From NCBI RefSeq assembly GCF_008122505.1, contig NZ_VSSB01000001.1:2650891-2714890 (forward strand): a stretch of DNA of 64,000 bases. Direction: 5' to 3'. Made by a program: the position numbers and the translations under genes. Under the pieces are notes generated by a model. That model was not told the origin of the DNA. It made no database searches and saw only the letters and a list, made by a program, of their open reading frames with translations. The stretch's first letter is position 1, and every line of letters begins with the position of its first letter. The DNA comes from Agromyces mariniharenae (lineage in GTDB: Bacteria; Actinomycetota; Actinomycetes; Actinomycetales; Microbacteriaceae). Below are positions 26,720 through 35,714 of the stretch, in pieces.

Positions 26720-29700
26720 CGCTCCTCCTCCCGCAGGCCCGGCTGCCCGGCCACGCGTCGCACGGATGCCGCGGCGCCCGCGCCGATCGCGGCCGCGAGC
26801 CCGAGGAACGCGGCGAGCGCGACGGCCCACGGCAGCCAGTCGACCTGCGCCGGGACGGGCAGCGCAGCCGGTGCGCCGGCGACGGACGCCCGGGCGAGCT
26901 CGCGCGCGGTCACGAGGGCCGTGGCGGCACCGACGAGGACGCCCACCGCGCTCGCGGCGAGCACCGCGGCGGCGAGCTCGGCGAAGCGGGCGCGCGCCTG
27001 CACCCGGGCGGGCACGCCCACGACGCGCAGCACCACGACCTCGCCGAAGCGGGCGCGACCGAGGGCGGCGACGAGCGCGACGACGGCCACGAGGGCGAAC
27101 AGCAGCGCGCCGACGGCCCCGACCCACAGGGCGGCGAGGGCGGTCGCGATGAACGGCGACGACGAGGCATCCGCCGCCGTGCGCGTGGTGAGCGCCGCCG
27201 TGCGGTCATGCTCGATCGTCGCGGCGACCCGGTCGGGCTCCGTCGTCGCGAGCCAGCGCTCGGTGGAGGCGGGCACGCCCGCGCCGGCGTCGAACGCGGC
27301 TCGGGACAGCGCGCCGAGATCGGCGAGGATGGCGGCGTCGCCCGCGCCGGGGACCGTGTCGGCGACGCCGGCCACGACGGCGTCGACGTCGGCGCCGCCC
27401 GTGAGCAGACGGAAGGCGAGGGGGTCGCCCGGCCCGGCCTGGATCTCCTCGGCGAGGGCGGCGCCGAGGAGGACGGGGAGCGGATCGGTGGATCCGGCTG
27501 CAGTCGGGAGCCGGCCGCTCGGACGGGTCGAGGAGAGCTCGATCGTGCCGTCCACCGCGAGGTCGTCCCCGGTCCGGGCGTCATCGCCGCCGACGGCCGT
27601 GACCTCGTCGATCGCCACGGGAACCTCGTCGGCATCCTGCGCCCCCGACAGCGACGCCGCGAAGCCCAGCAGGTGCAGGCCCGGTGCATCGGGCAGCTCC
27701 GCCTCGGCCGTGCCGCCGCCGTCGGCGACCGCGAACTCGCCGGCCGGCAGCCGGCGCGCGTCCCCGCCGGCGCCGAGGACCCAGGCCGTCACCGCCACCG
27801 AGCCGGGCGTGCCGGCGGGCGCGTCGATGACCACGCGCGCGGTCACGGACTCGGCGCCGTCGGGAAGCGCAGGTGCGGCGGACTCGCCCGAGGTGATGAG
27901 CCGCTCGACGGCATCGCCGGCGGGACGGTCGCCGTCGATCCCGTCGGCCTCCGCCGACCACGCCGCCACGGGCAGCGCGAGGATCGTCGCCGGCTCCGAG
28001 CCGATCCGGGCCTCGCCGCGGGCCACCGGCACGCTGTCGGCGACGCCCTCGACGTCGGCGAACGGATCGACGAGCGCGAGCGGGTCGTCGCCGCGCACGA
28101 CATCGCGTCCGGCGAGGACCACGCGCACGTCTCCGCCGGTCTCGACGGCCGATGCCGCCCGGTCGAACGCCTGCCAGCTCCCCGCGAACACCGCCGCGAG
28201 CGTGATCCCGGCGACGCCGAGCATCGCCACGAGCGACGCCGACGAGTACGACGCCGCGCGCCGGGCCAGCTGGCGCATCGGCAGCGCGGGCACGAGGCCG
28301 GGCGGTCGCGCGCCGACACGCTCGAGCAGCAGGCCGATCGGGCGCGTGAGCAGCTGCGCGGCGAGGCACAGGGCCACGAGCACGAGCACGGGCGCGAGCA
28401 CGGCGAGCGGGTCGACCTCGACCGTGCCCGCCGCGCTCCGCACGAGCGGCGAGCCGTAGAGGCGGAACTGCCACAGCGCCACGGCCGCGGCGACCGCGAG
28501 CAGCACGGCGCCGCCCGCGGCGGCGAGGCGCGGCATCCGCCCGACCTCGTCGCCCGAGCCGCGCACGACCGGGCGGGTCGCGTCCCGCCAGGCCCGGCCC
28601 GCCGCGAGCAGCACGGCGCCGACGACCGCCACGGATGCCGCGACGACCGCGAGCGGCCAGGCGCGGGCCTCCCCGGGGCGCAGCACCGCGAGCACGGCCT
28701 CTGCCGCGATCGCGCCGACCGCCGCCGCCGGGATGCCGACGGCGAGGACCTCGATCGCCGTGTCGCGCGCGAGCCGGGTCGCCGAGGCGCCGCGGGCGCG
28801 CAGCAGCACGGTCTCGCCGCGGCGCGACGACGCGAGCAGCGCGGCGAGCCGGTCGAGCGCGGCGAATCCGGCGAACGCGAGCAGGAGCAGTGGGAGCGGG
28901 GCGATCGCGCGCACGGCGCCGAGCCCCGCGAGCAGGCGGTCGAGGGTCGCACCCAGGCCGCCGAGGGCGGCGAGTCCGTCGGTGCCGACCGCCTCGTCCG
29001 CCCGCAACGCCGGCTCCACGTTCGGGAGGGCCGAGCGCAGCGCCGTGGCGGCGTCGGGCGTCAGCTCGTCGGCGTCGACGGTCGCCGTCCAGCGAACGAT
29101 CGTGGCGGCCGGAAGGTCGTCCATCGCGTCGTCGCCGACGAGGAACGGGCCGGCGCCGCCCTCGACGGCACCCGTGGCGACGATCGGCTCGCCGAACCAG
29201 GCGGGCTCGGTGGGATCGGTCGGCGACCACGTGCCGACGACGAGCAGCCGTCGCGCACCGTCGCCGTCCTCCAGCTCGATCACGTCGCCGTCGGCGAGGT
29301 CGAGCGCGGCGGCCGCGGCGGCGTGCAGCGCCGTGGGCAGCGCGTCGGCGTCGGCCGCGGCCGAGATCGCGTCGTCGGCCTCGGGCCACGATCCGCTCTC
29401 GAGCACGGCCCGGCCGGGCACGCCCGCGTCGGCGAGCAGCACGGCGCCGAACGTGGTGCCGTCGTCGGCGACGGCGTCGACGGGCGCGGTCTCGACGGTG
29501 CGGGTCCACGCGGCGCCGTGCGGCATGATCATGCGGTCGAGCGCGGATGCCGCGGCATCCGCCTGCGCGTCGGCGTCGCGTGCGATGCGGATCTGCCAGC
29601 GCGCGGCGGCGTCGATGCCCGTGGTCGACGCGACCTCCGCACGCAGGCCCGAGGTCGACGCGCCCGCGAGCGCGTCGGCGACGCCCGTGCCGAGGCCGGC

Positions 29701-29784
29701 GAGGAGGAGCACGACGGCCGCGACCGATCCGAGCACGCCCGCGCGCGCCGCGGCGCGCGCGAACGCGATGCGCAGTGCTCCCAC
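26716..29784 (-). CDS. FtsX-type ABC permease A
   Basis: A 1022-residue permease and first gene of the operon. An N-terminal helix (GVLGSVAAVVLLLAGLGTGVADAL) leads into an extracellular domain of about 220 residues. It is followed by FtsX-like helices, a central external region and C-terminal helices ending in a basic tail (RRVAGQPGLREEER). The start is GTG at 29784 (VGALRIAFARAAARAG), preceded by GAGGAG. In-frame codons further upstream are low-complexity intergenic sequence. Four genes run 29784 to 22258 with 4-bp overlaps throughout, so the two permeases and two ATPases are translationally coupled and probably form one or two exporters. Confidence 0.85.
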   Translation of the reverse strand: MGALRIAFARAAARAGVLGSVAAVVLLLAGLGTGVADALAGASTSGLRAEVASTTGIDAAARWQIRIARDADAQADAAASALDRMIMPHGAAWTRTVETAPVDAVADDGTTFGAVLLADAGVPGRAVLESGSWPEADDAISAAADADALPTALHAAAAAALDLADGDVIELEDGDGARRLLVVGTWSPTDPTEPAWFGEPIVATGAVEGGAGPFLVGDDAMDDLPAATIVRWTATVDADELTPDAATALRSALPNVEPALRADEAVGTDGLAALGGLGATLDRLLAGLGAVRAIAPLPLLLLAFAGFAALDRLAALLASSRRGETVLLRARGASATRLARDTAIEVLAVGIPAAAVGAIAAEAVLAVLRPGEARAWPLAVVAASVAVVGAVLLAAGRAWRDATRPVVRGSGDEVGRMPRLAAAGGAVLLAVAAAVALWQFRLYGSPLVRSAAGTVEVDPLAVLAPVLVLVALCLAAQLLTRPIGLLLERVGARPPGLVPALPMRQLARRAASYSSASLVAMLGVAGITLAAVFAGSWQAFDRAASAVETGGDVRVVLAGRDVVRGDDPLALVDPFADVEGVADSVPVARGEARIGSEPATILALPVAAWSAEADGIDGDRPAGDAVERLITSGESAAPALPDGAESVTARVVIDAPAGTPGSVAVTAWVLGAGGDARRLPAGEFAVADGGGTAEAELPDAPGLHLLGFAASLSGAQDADEVPVAIDEVTAVGGDDARTGDDLAVDGTIELSSTRPSGRLPTAAGSTDPLPVLLGAALAEEIQAGPGDPLAFRLLTGGADVDAVVAGVADTVPGAGDAAILADLGALSRAAFDAGAGVPASTERWLATTEPDRVAATIEHDRTAALTTRTAADASSSPFIATALAALWVGAVGALLFALVAVVALVAALGRARFGEVVVLRVVGVPARVQARARFAELAAAVLAASAVGVLVGAATALVTARELARASVAGAPAALPVPAQVDWLPWAVALAAFLGLAAAIGAGAAASVRRVAGQPGLREEER

Positions 29785-29883
29785 GGGGTCTCCTCGAGAC
29801 GTCGGTCCGGTCGCGCGAGAGCGTGGTGTAGGGCACCGCCGCGCGCGTCGACGAATTCGCACAGCGTACCCCGCAGATCGGTC

Positions 29884-29913
29884 TTGCATGCGACTGTCGA
29901 ATCCCCATAGGCT
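29884..29913 (+). promoter_or_regulatory. Promoter upstream of the leader peptide and ABC exporter
   Basis: TTGCAT (29884-29889) and TAGGCT (29908-29913) are separated by 18 bp, the clearest -35/-10 pair in this region. Transcription would start near 29920, about 60 nt before the 28-codon leader ORF and 290 nt before the exporter start. Confidence 0.55.
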
Positions 29914-29979
29914 GTAGGGCTGGCCTGCGCGAGAAATCGCCGGCCGCGAGGTTCGACGACGACGACGCAGGAGGACACC

Positions 29980-30066
29980 ATGACGACAGACAGCTACGCC
30001 CGCACGGTCGCGGTCGGCGGCGCTGCCCGTCCGGCGTTCCTCGTGCACGAGGGCATCTCCGGGTAG
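29980..30066 (+). CDS. Possible 28-residue leader peptide upstream of the ABC exporter
   Basis: A short ORF ([10 protein letters not shown]... ending HEGISG) with an excellent ribosome-binding site (GGAGGACACC before the ATG). It lies between the promoter and the exporter genes. Seventeen bases after its stop codon is a small hairpin (30083-30097). About 145 nt of non-coding sequence then separate it from the TTG start of the exporter. Position, size and strong initiation signal suggest a regulatory leader whose translation controls the downstream genes, as known for several antibiotic-inducible transporters. Composition alone cannot prove that it is translated. Confidence 0.5.
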   Translation: MTTDSYARTVAVGGAARPAFLVHEGISG

Positions 30067-30082
30067 CTCCGCTCCCAGCCCC

Positions 30083-30097
30083 GCAGGCGCAGCCTGC
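30083..30097 (+). promoter_or_regulatory. Small hairpin downstream of the leader ORF
   Basis: GCAGGC (30083-30088) and GCCTGC (30092-30097) flank a 3-nt loop 17 nt after the leader stop codon, where a ribosome-sensitive attenuator would be expected. Confidence 0.3.
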
Positions 30098-30210
30098 ACG
30101 ATCCGCGGCATCCGCCCGCGCCCTGACGCGCCCACTCTCGCGTCGCTCGATCCAGCACGCCGCTCGGCGTCCCACGAGGACCCCAGCTGCGCCTTCCGGA
30201 AGGAACCGGC

Positions 30211-32139
30211 TTGTCAGCCACCCCGCTCCACCACGACCCCTCCGTCGCCCGCGTCGGCACCGTGCGCGCGCTGTACCGGCTGCGCACGTACATCGGCCCC
30301 GCGATGGTCGCGATCGTCGCCAGCATGGCGGCCTACCTCGTCGCGCAGCTCATCGCGCTCGCCATCCCGCAGGTGCTCGAGTCGATCGTCGACGGCCCGC
30401 TGGCCGACGGCGACCGCGCCGCGGTCGTGCCGCTGTCGCTGCTCGTGCTCGCCCTCGGCGTCGGCGAGGCGGCGATGTTCGCGCTGCGCCGGTGGCTGGT
30501 GCTCACGCCGACCACCCGGGTCGAGGCGCGCATGCGCAACGCGCTCTACGCCAAGCTCCAGGACCTGCCCGTGAGCTTCCACGACCGCTGGCCGAGCGGG
30601 CAGCTGCTCTCGCGCGCCGTGAGCGACCTCGGGCTCATCCGCCGCTGGCTCGCCTTCGGGCTCGTGCTGCTCGTCGGCAACCTGCTCGTGCTCATCGTGG
30701 GCGCGATCGTGCTCATCTCGATGAACTGGGTGCTCGGGCTCGTCTTCCTCGCCTGCTCGGTCCCGCTGTGGATCGTCGGCTACCGCTTCGAGGGCCGCTA
30801 CTCAGAGGTGTCGCGGCGCAGCCAGGACCAGTCGGGCGACCTCGCCACGGCGGTCGAGGAGTCGGTGCACGGCATCCGCGTGCTGAAGGCGTTCGGGCGC
30901 GGCAAGCACGCGCTCAGCTCGTTCCGCGCGCAGGCCGAGCAGCTGCGCTCGACCGAGATGGAGAAGGCGCGCCTCGACGCGAACATCTGGGTGTGGATCC
31001 TCATCGTGCCGACGGTCGCGCTCGCGATCTGCCTCGTGCTCGGGGTGTGGCTCGCGTCGCAGGCGCAGCTCTCGATGGGCCAGCTCGTCGCGTTCTTCGC
31101 CACCGCGGCGGTGCTGGCGTGGCCGATCGAGTCGATCGGCTTCCTGCTCGCGTTCTCGCTGGACGCGCGCACCGCGACCGACCGGTTCTTCGACATCATG
31201 GACAGCGAGAACGACGTGACCGACCCGGCGCGTCCGGTGTCGGTCGAGCGTCCGCGCGGCGAGCTCGCGTTCGACGACGTGCACTTCCGCTACCAGGACT
31301 CGCCCGAGCGCTTCGGCGACCTGCTCGACGGCGTGGACCTCGTGCTGCAGCCGGGCGAGACCATGGCGCTCGTCGGCCTCACGGGCAGCGGCAAGACCAC
31401 CATGACGGCGCTCACGACGCGACTCTACGACGTCACGTCGGGTTCGGTCACGCTCGACGGCGTCGACGTGCGCGCGCTCACGCGCGAGGAGCTCCGCCGG
31501 CACATCGCGATGGCGTTCGAGGACGCGACCCTGTTCTCGGCGTCGGTGCGCGAGAACGTGCTGCTCGGCCGCCCCGAGCTCGCGGGCGACGACCCGGCCA
31601 CCCGCGCCGAGGCGCAGCGCGTCCTCGACGAGGCGCTGCGCATCGCGCAGGCCGGCTTCGCGTACGACCTGCCCGACGGCGTGGAGACGAAGGTCGGGGA
31701 GGAGGGCATGAGCCTCTCGGGCGGCCAGCGGCAGCGCCTCGCGCTCGCACGCGCGGTGGCGGCGAAGCCGGCGGTGCTCGTGCTCGACGACCCGCTGTCG
31801 GCGCTCGATGTCACGACCGAGGCGAAGGTGGAGGCGGAGCTGCGCAGCGTGCTCGCCGACACGACCGCGCTCATCGTCGCGCATCGCCCGTCGACGGTCA
31901 TGCTCGCCGACCGGGTGGCGCTCCTCGAGGAGGGCCGCATCACCGCGGTCGGCACGCACTCGGAGCTCCTGCGGGAGTCGGAGCACTACCGCTTCGTCAT
32001 CTCGAGCCTCGAGGACGAGGAGCGTCGCGCCAAGGCGGAGGCATCCGACCTGATCGACGACGAAGAGCTGTCGGAGACGGCCGCGTCGGCCGGGACCCGA
32101 CCACCCGAAGAGACCGTACGAGAGGAGGCGATCCGATGA
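30211..32139 (+). CDS. Heterodimeric ABC exporter, subunit 1
   Basis: A 642-residue type IV ABC exporter half: six membrane helices in the first about 320 residues, then the nucleotide-binding domain. Walker A is GLTGSGKTT and the signature is canonical (LSGGQRQ). The Walker B ends in Asp ([12 protein letters not shown]) where the catalytic Glu is normal. This is the degenerate-site pattern of heterodimeric exporters. The start is TTG at 30211, 4 nt after GGAAGGAACC; other starts lack a ribosome site. It overlaps subunit 2 by 4 bp. Drug or lipid export is likely, but the substrate is unknown. Confidence 0.92.
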   Translation: MSATPLHHDPSVARVGTVRALYRLRTYIGPAMVAIVASMAAYLVAQLIALAIPQVLESIVDGPLADGDRAAVVPLSLLVLALGVGEAAMFALRRWLVLTPTTRVEARMRNALYAKLQDLPVSFHDRWPSGQLLSRAVSDLGLIRRWLAFGLVLLVGNLLVLIVGAIVLISMNWVLGLVFLACSVPLWIVGYRFEGRYSEVSRRSQDQSGDLATAVEESVHGIRVLKAFGRGKHALSSFRAQAEQLRSTEMEKARLDANIWVWILIVPTVALAICLVLGVWLASQAQLSMGQLVAFFATAAVLAWPIESIGFLLAFSLDARTATDRFFDIMDSENDVTDPARPVSVERPRGELAFDDVHFRYQDSPERFGDLLDGVDLVLQPGETMALVGLTGSGKTTMTALTTRLYDVTSGSVTLDGVDVRALTREELRRHIAMAFEDATLFSASVRENVLLGRPELAGDDPATRAEAQRVLDEALRIAQAGFAYDLPDGVETKVGEEGMSLSGGQRQRLALARAVAAKPAVLVLDDPLSALDVTTEAKVEAELRSVLADTTALIVAHRPSTVMLADRVALLEEGRITAVGTHSELLRESEHYRFVISSLEDEERRAKAEASDLIDDEELSETAASAGTRPPEETVREEAIR

Positions 32140-33944
32140 GCACCGTGACCGGCGTGCAGGGCGAGGAGCGCCACGAGTACACGAAGGCCGAGTCGCGCCA
32201 GATCCGGGCGCGCAGCCTGCGCCTGCTCGGATCGCTGCTGAACCCGCTGCGTGCGCAGCTGTGGGCCACGATGGCGATCATCGTGGTCTCGACCGCGGCG
32301 CAGGTCGCGGGCCCGGCGATCATCGCGTACGGCATCGACCAGGGCCTGCCTGCGCTCATGCAGCAGGACTGGATGCCGGTGAGCCTCGCCGGCCTGGCGT
32401 ACCTCGTGACGGGCGCCGTCGGCGCGTTCCTCATCGCGTGGTACATCCGCCTGTCGGCGCGCATCAGCCAGGCCGTGCTCATCGACCTGCGCACGCGCGT
32501 GTTCCTGCACACGCAGAAGCTCTCGCTCGAGTTCCACGAGTCGTACACGTCGGGTCGCATCATCTCGCGGCAGACGAGCGACCTCGACGCGATCCGGGAG
32601 CTGCTCGACGAGGGCATCAACCAGCTCGTGCGCGGCGTGCTCTACATGGTGTTCACCGCGATCGCGCTCGTGTGGCTGGACTGGGTCTCGGGCCTCGTGC
32701 TCGTGGCGACGCTCCTGCCGCTCGCGCTGCTCACGCGATGGTTCCAACTGCGCTCGCAGAAGCTGTTCCGTCGCTCGCGCGTTGCGAGCGCCAGGCTCAT
32801 CGTGCAGTTCGTCGAGACGATGACGGGCATCCGCGCGGTGCAGGCGTTCCGCAAGGAGCGTCGCAACGAGGAGGAGTTCGGCGACCTCGTCGAGGACTAC
32901 CGCGACGTGAACGCGCGGGTGCTCGGCCTGTTCGCGATCTACAACCCGTCGCTCGCGCTCATCGGCAACATCGCGGTCGCGGCCGTGCTGCTCATCGGCG
33001 GCTTCCGCGTCGTCGACGGGGCCCTCGAGGTCGGCGTGCTGCTCGCAGCGGTGCTCTACACGAAGCGCTTCTTCGACCCGATGGAGGAGCTGGCGATGTT
33101 CTACAACTCCTACCAGTCGGCGGCCTCCGCCCTCGAGAAGATCTCGGGCGTGCTGGAGGAGCAGCCGAGCGTGCCCGATCCGACGCATCCGGTCGACCTC
33201 TGGACGGCCGACGGCGCGGTGCGGTTCGAGCGCGTCGAGTTCGCGTACACGGCCGACCGCGTCGTGCTGCCCCGATTCGACCTCGAGATCCCGGCCGGGC
33301 AGACGGTCGCGCTCGTGGGGTCGACCGGCGCCGGCAAGTCGACGCTCGCGAAGCTCATCGCGCGGTTCTACGACCCGAGCGACGGCGTCGTGGAGCTCGA
33401 CGGCGTCGACCTGCGGCGGATGCACCCGAAGGACCTGCGCCGCGCGATCGTCATGGTGACGCAGGAGGCGTACCTGTTCTCGGGTTCGGTCGCCGACAAC
33501 ATCGCCCTCGGGCGGCCCGACGCGTCGTTCGACGAGATCGTGGCCGCGGCGAAGGCCGTGGGCGCGCACCAGTTCATCGAGTCGCTGCCGAACGGCTACG
33601 ACACCGACGTGAACAAGCGGGGCGGACGCGTGAGCGCGGGTCAGCGGCAGCTCATCTCGTTCGCGCGAGCGTTCCTCGCGAACCCGGCGGTGCTGATCCT
33701 CGACGAGGCGACCTCCTCGCTCGACATCCCGAGCGAGCGCCTCGTGCAGGAGGGCCTGCAGTCGCTGCTCGCCGACCGCACGGCCGTCATCATCGCGCAC
33801 CGCCTCTCGACGGTCGCGATCGCCGACCGCGTGCTCGTCATGGAGCACGGCCGCATCGTCGAGGACGGCGCACCCTCCGACCTCATCGGCGGCGAGGGCC
33901 GGTTCGCGGCGCTGCACGCGGCCTGGCGCGACTCGCTCGTCTAG
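32136..33944 (+). CDS. Heterodimeric ABC exporter, subunit 2
   Basis: A 602-residue partner of the preceding gene: six helices, then a nucleotide-binding domain with Walker [10 protein letters not shown] and intact catalytic Walker B Glu ([12 protein letters not shown]). Its signature is altered, with VSAGQRQ in place of LSGGQ. Since subunit 1 supplies the good signature and the poor Walker B, the dimer would have one consensus and one degenerate ATP site, as in TM287/288 and BmrCD. ATGA overlap with subunit 1 ensures paired translation. A perfect hairpin terminator follows. Confidence 0.93.
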   Translation: MSTVTGVQGEERHEYTKAESRQIRARSLRLLGSLLNPLRAQLWATMAIIVVSTAAQVAGPAIIAYGIDQGLPALMQQDWMPVSLAGLAYLVTGAVGAFLIAWYIRLSARISQAVLIDLRTRVFLHTQKLSLEFHESYTSGRIISRQTSDLDAIRELLDEGINQLVRGVLYMVFTAIALVWLDWVSGLVLVATLLPLALLTRWFQLRSQKLFRRSRVASARLIVQFVETMTGIRAVQAFRKERRNEEEFGDLVEDYRDVNARVLGLFAIYNPSLALIGNIAVAAVLLIGGFRVVDGALEVGVLLAAVLYTKRFFDPMEELAMFYNSYQSAASALEKISGVLEEQPSVPDPTHPVDLWTADGAVRFERVEFAYTADRVVLPRFDLEIPAGQTVALVGSTGAGKSTLAKLIARFYDPSDGVVELDGVDLRRMHPKDLRRAIVMVTQEAYLFSGSVADNIALGRPDASFDEIVAAAKAVGAHQFIESLPNGYDTDVNKRGGRVSAGQRQLISFARAFLANPAVLILDEATSSLDIPSERLVQEGLQSLLADRTAVIIAHRLSTVAIADRVLVMEHGRIVEDGAPSDLIGGEGRFAALHAAWRDSLV

Positions 33945-33961
33945 GGGGCGAGGCGAGCGGG

Positions 33962-33995
33962 GCGGATGCCGCGGGCACGGGCCCGCGGCATCCGC
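33962..33995. terminator. Terminator hairpin made of the GGATGCCGCG word
   Basis: A perfect 14-bp stem (33962-33975 with 33982-33995) and 6-nt loop, 18 bp after the exporter stop codon. It is positioned to serve both convergent units. Confidence 0.75.
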
Positions 33996-34080
33996 TCACG
34001 TCATGCGGTGCACACGGGTCCGCGGCATCCGCTCACGTCATGCAGTGCGCACGGATTCGCGGCATCCGCTCACACGGGGA
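33984..34080. repeat. 37-bp tandem repeat, about 2.6 copies
   Basis: Units start at 33984, 34021 and 34058 with CGCGGCATCCGCTCAC. The first two differ at 4 of 37 positions and the third is truncated at the decarboxylase-like gene. The first unit includes the 3' arm of the terminator hairpin. Confidence 0.7.
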
Positions 34081-34082
34081 CG

Positions 34083-35372
34083 TCACGCCGCCACGACGAC
34101 GGCGGGCCCGACGCCGGTGACGCCCGAGGCGGGAACCACCGTGTAGGCGCCCATCATGGGGCTGAGCAGCAGGTCGCCCTCGTGCAGCGTCGGCAACGGC
34201 ATGGCCCTGGCGATGACGTCGACGTGGTCGCAGGCCGGCCCGGCGAGCGTGACCGGACGGTGCCGGCGGGCCCGCAGCCGTCGCTCGACGCGCGCACGCT
34301 CGGGCTCGCGCACGGGCTGGGCATCGAGCTCGGCGGCGGCGAAGACGAGCGGATGCGCCTGCTCCGAGGGGAGGTTCGAGTACGCGTCGGAGACGCCGTC
34401 GTCGAGGTAGGCCCAGTCGCCGTCGGGCCGCTCGGTCGTGCCTACGACCCGCGTCACGAGCGTGATCGCGGGTGCCGAGACGAACCGCCCCGGCTCGACG
34501 AGGATGCGGTAGCGCGACGGCGCGGCCGCCAGGGCCGAGCGGATGCCGCGTGCGAGCTCGGCGAAGGCCGGGACGCGCTCGTCGTAGGCGATCGGGAACC
34601 CGCCGCCGATGTCGAGCGTGTCGAACCGGATGCCGTGCTCGTGCTCGAGCCGTCGCATCAGCACCAGCGTGCGGTGGATGGCGCGCATCCATGGCTCCGC
34701 CGAGACGGTCTGGCTGCCGACGTGGAACGTGAATCCGGCGATGCGCAGGCCCGCGCGGAGGCAGTGCGCGATGAGCGCGTCGGCCTCCTCGGGCGGGACG
34801 CCGAACTCCGACGTGTCGCGGTCGGCGGCCGGATCGGGGAACGAGAGCCGCAACAGCACGGCGACGCCGGGAAGCCAGCGGAACTTGTCGATCTCCGAGT
34901 GGCGGTCGACGACGAACGTGCGGATTCCGCGCAGGTACGCGCCCGTGATGTCGGCCACCGACTTCACGGGGTTGCTGTGGACGCACCGGCCGATCGCGAC
35001 GCCCTCGCGCTCGAGGAGGTCGATCTCGCCGCGCGACTCGACCTCGAAGGTCGCGCCGAACGCGTCGACAGCGCGGATGACGGCGGGATGGGGGAGCGAC
35101 GTCGTCGCGAAGTGGATCTCCACGTCGGGCAGCTCGCGGCGGAGCGCGAGCAGCTGCGTCGTCACGCGGTCGACGTCGAGCACGAACAGGGGGCTGCCGT
35201 GCTCGCGCACGAGATCGGTCACGTGCAGGCGGGCGGCGTCGGCGGCGAGCTGCCGCCGCACCTCCTCGCGGTGCGGCGGCTGCTCCGGCAGCATCGCATC
35301 CCGGTCGGTCTTGGTGATGCGGACGGCACGCCCGGCGATGCGCCGGGTCCGTTCCGCGATCGTGGTGGTCAT
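34083..35372 (-). CDS. Type III PLP-dependent decarboxylase-fold protein lacking the PLP lysine
   Basis: A 429-residue homologue of ornithine/diaminopimelate decarboxylases: a TIM-barrel PLP domain, then a beta domain. Most landmarks are present: HSNPVKSVADI, FHVGSQ, DIGGGFP, EPGRFVSAPA, GPACDHVD and GAYTVVPAS. However, the segment that should read YAVKCN or similar reads HFATTSLPHPAV, with Thr where the Schiff-base lysine belongs. The codons are clean and the frame is open throughout, so this is not a frameshift. Either it is a non-catalytic homologue or it uses PLP differently. Its ATG overlaps the stop of a 37-codon ORF upstream. It is convergent with the ABC exporter. Confidence 0.85.
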   Translation of the reverse strand: MTTTIAERTRRIAGRAVRITKTDRDAMLPEQPPHREEVRRQLAADAARLHVTDLVREHGSPLFVLDVDRVTTQLLALRRELPDVEIHFATTSLPHPAVIRAVDAFGATFEVESRGEIDLLEREGVAIGRCVHSNPVKSVADITGAYLRGIRTFVVDRHSEIDKFRWLPGVAVLLRLSFPDPAADRDTSEFGVPPEEADALIAHCLRAGLRIAGFTFHVGSQTVSAEPWMRAIHRTLVLMRRLEHEHGIRFDTLDIGGGFPIAYDERVPAFAELARGIRSALAAAPSRYRILVEPGRFVSAPAITLVTRVVGTTERPDGDWAYLDDGVSDAYSNLPSEQAHPLVFAAAELDAQPVREPERARVERRLRARRHRPVTLAGPACDHVDVIARAMPLPTLHEGDLLLSPMMGAYTVVPASGVTGVGPAVVVAA

Positions 35373-35482
35373 CGCAGTGCCCCTTCACGGTGGGGTTCGG
35401 AGACGGGATCGTCTGCGGATGCCCCGGGCGAGCGGAGTGCGTCGCGGAGGCCCTGCTCCTGCAGCCGATCGATCGTGGACAT
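35369..35482 (-). CDS. Possible 37-residue ORF coupled to the decarboxylase homologue
   Basis: MSTIDRLQEQGLRDALRS begins this ORF, whose stop codon overlaps the ATG of the downstream gene (ATGA), a pattern common in real operons here. The polar sequence contains one predicted short helix. A ribosome site is weak (GAGG directly before the ATG, GAGGAC further away). Existence is plausible from coupling, and function is unknown. Confidence 0.35.
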   Translation of the reverse strand: MSTIDRLQEQGLRDALRSPGASADDPVSEPHREGALR

Positions 35483-35651
35483 GCCTCGATGGTCCTCGCG
35501 GGTCGAAGCGGCCGGATCCGGGCGGTCACCCCGATCGCATGCACGCTGCCACTGAACGTTCGGACGGGTATGCCCGGAGTCGGCCGCGCGGTGCGGAAAT
35601 GCGCGGATCCACCCCCAGAACTGGGTCGGACCGGGGACCGGACGGACGCGA

Positions 35652-35657
35652 TACAGT
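35652..35657 (+). promoter_or_regulatory. Candidate -10 (TACAGT) of the two-component system operon
   Basis: TACAGT, 57 nt before the response-regulator ATG. No clear -35 is visible. The 232 bp between 35483 and 35714 contain no supported gene. Confidence 0.35.
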
Positions 35658-35714
35658 CGGCACAGGTGGGCGGCGTCCCCCGAACGGTCGCCCCTGCCTT
35701 CGGACGGAGGTGCG

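Noticed and set aside
33962..34080. CRISPR array
   Set aside because: The 37-bp repeats are directly tandem with no spacers and no cas genes are nearby.
22258..34080. Antibiotic biosynthesis cluster around the ABC exporters
   Set aside because: No polyketide, non-ribosomal peptide, lanthipeptide or tailoring genes are present, only transport genes.
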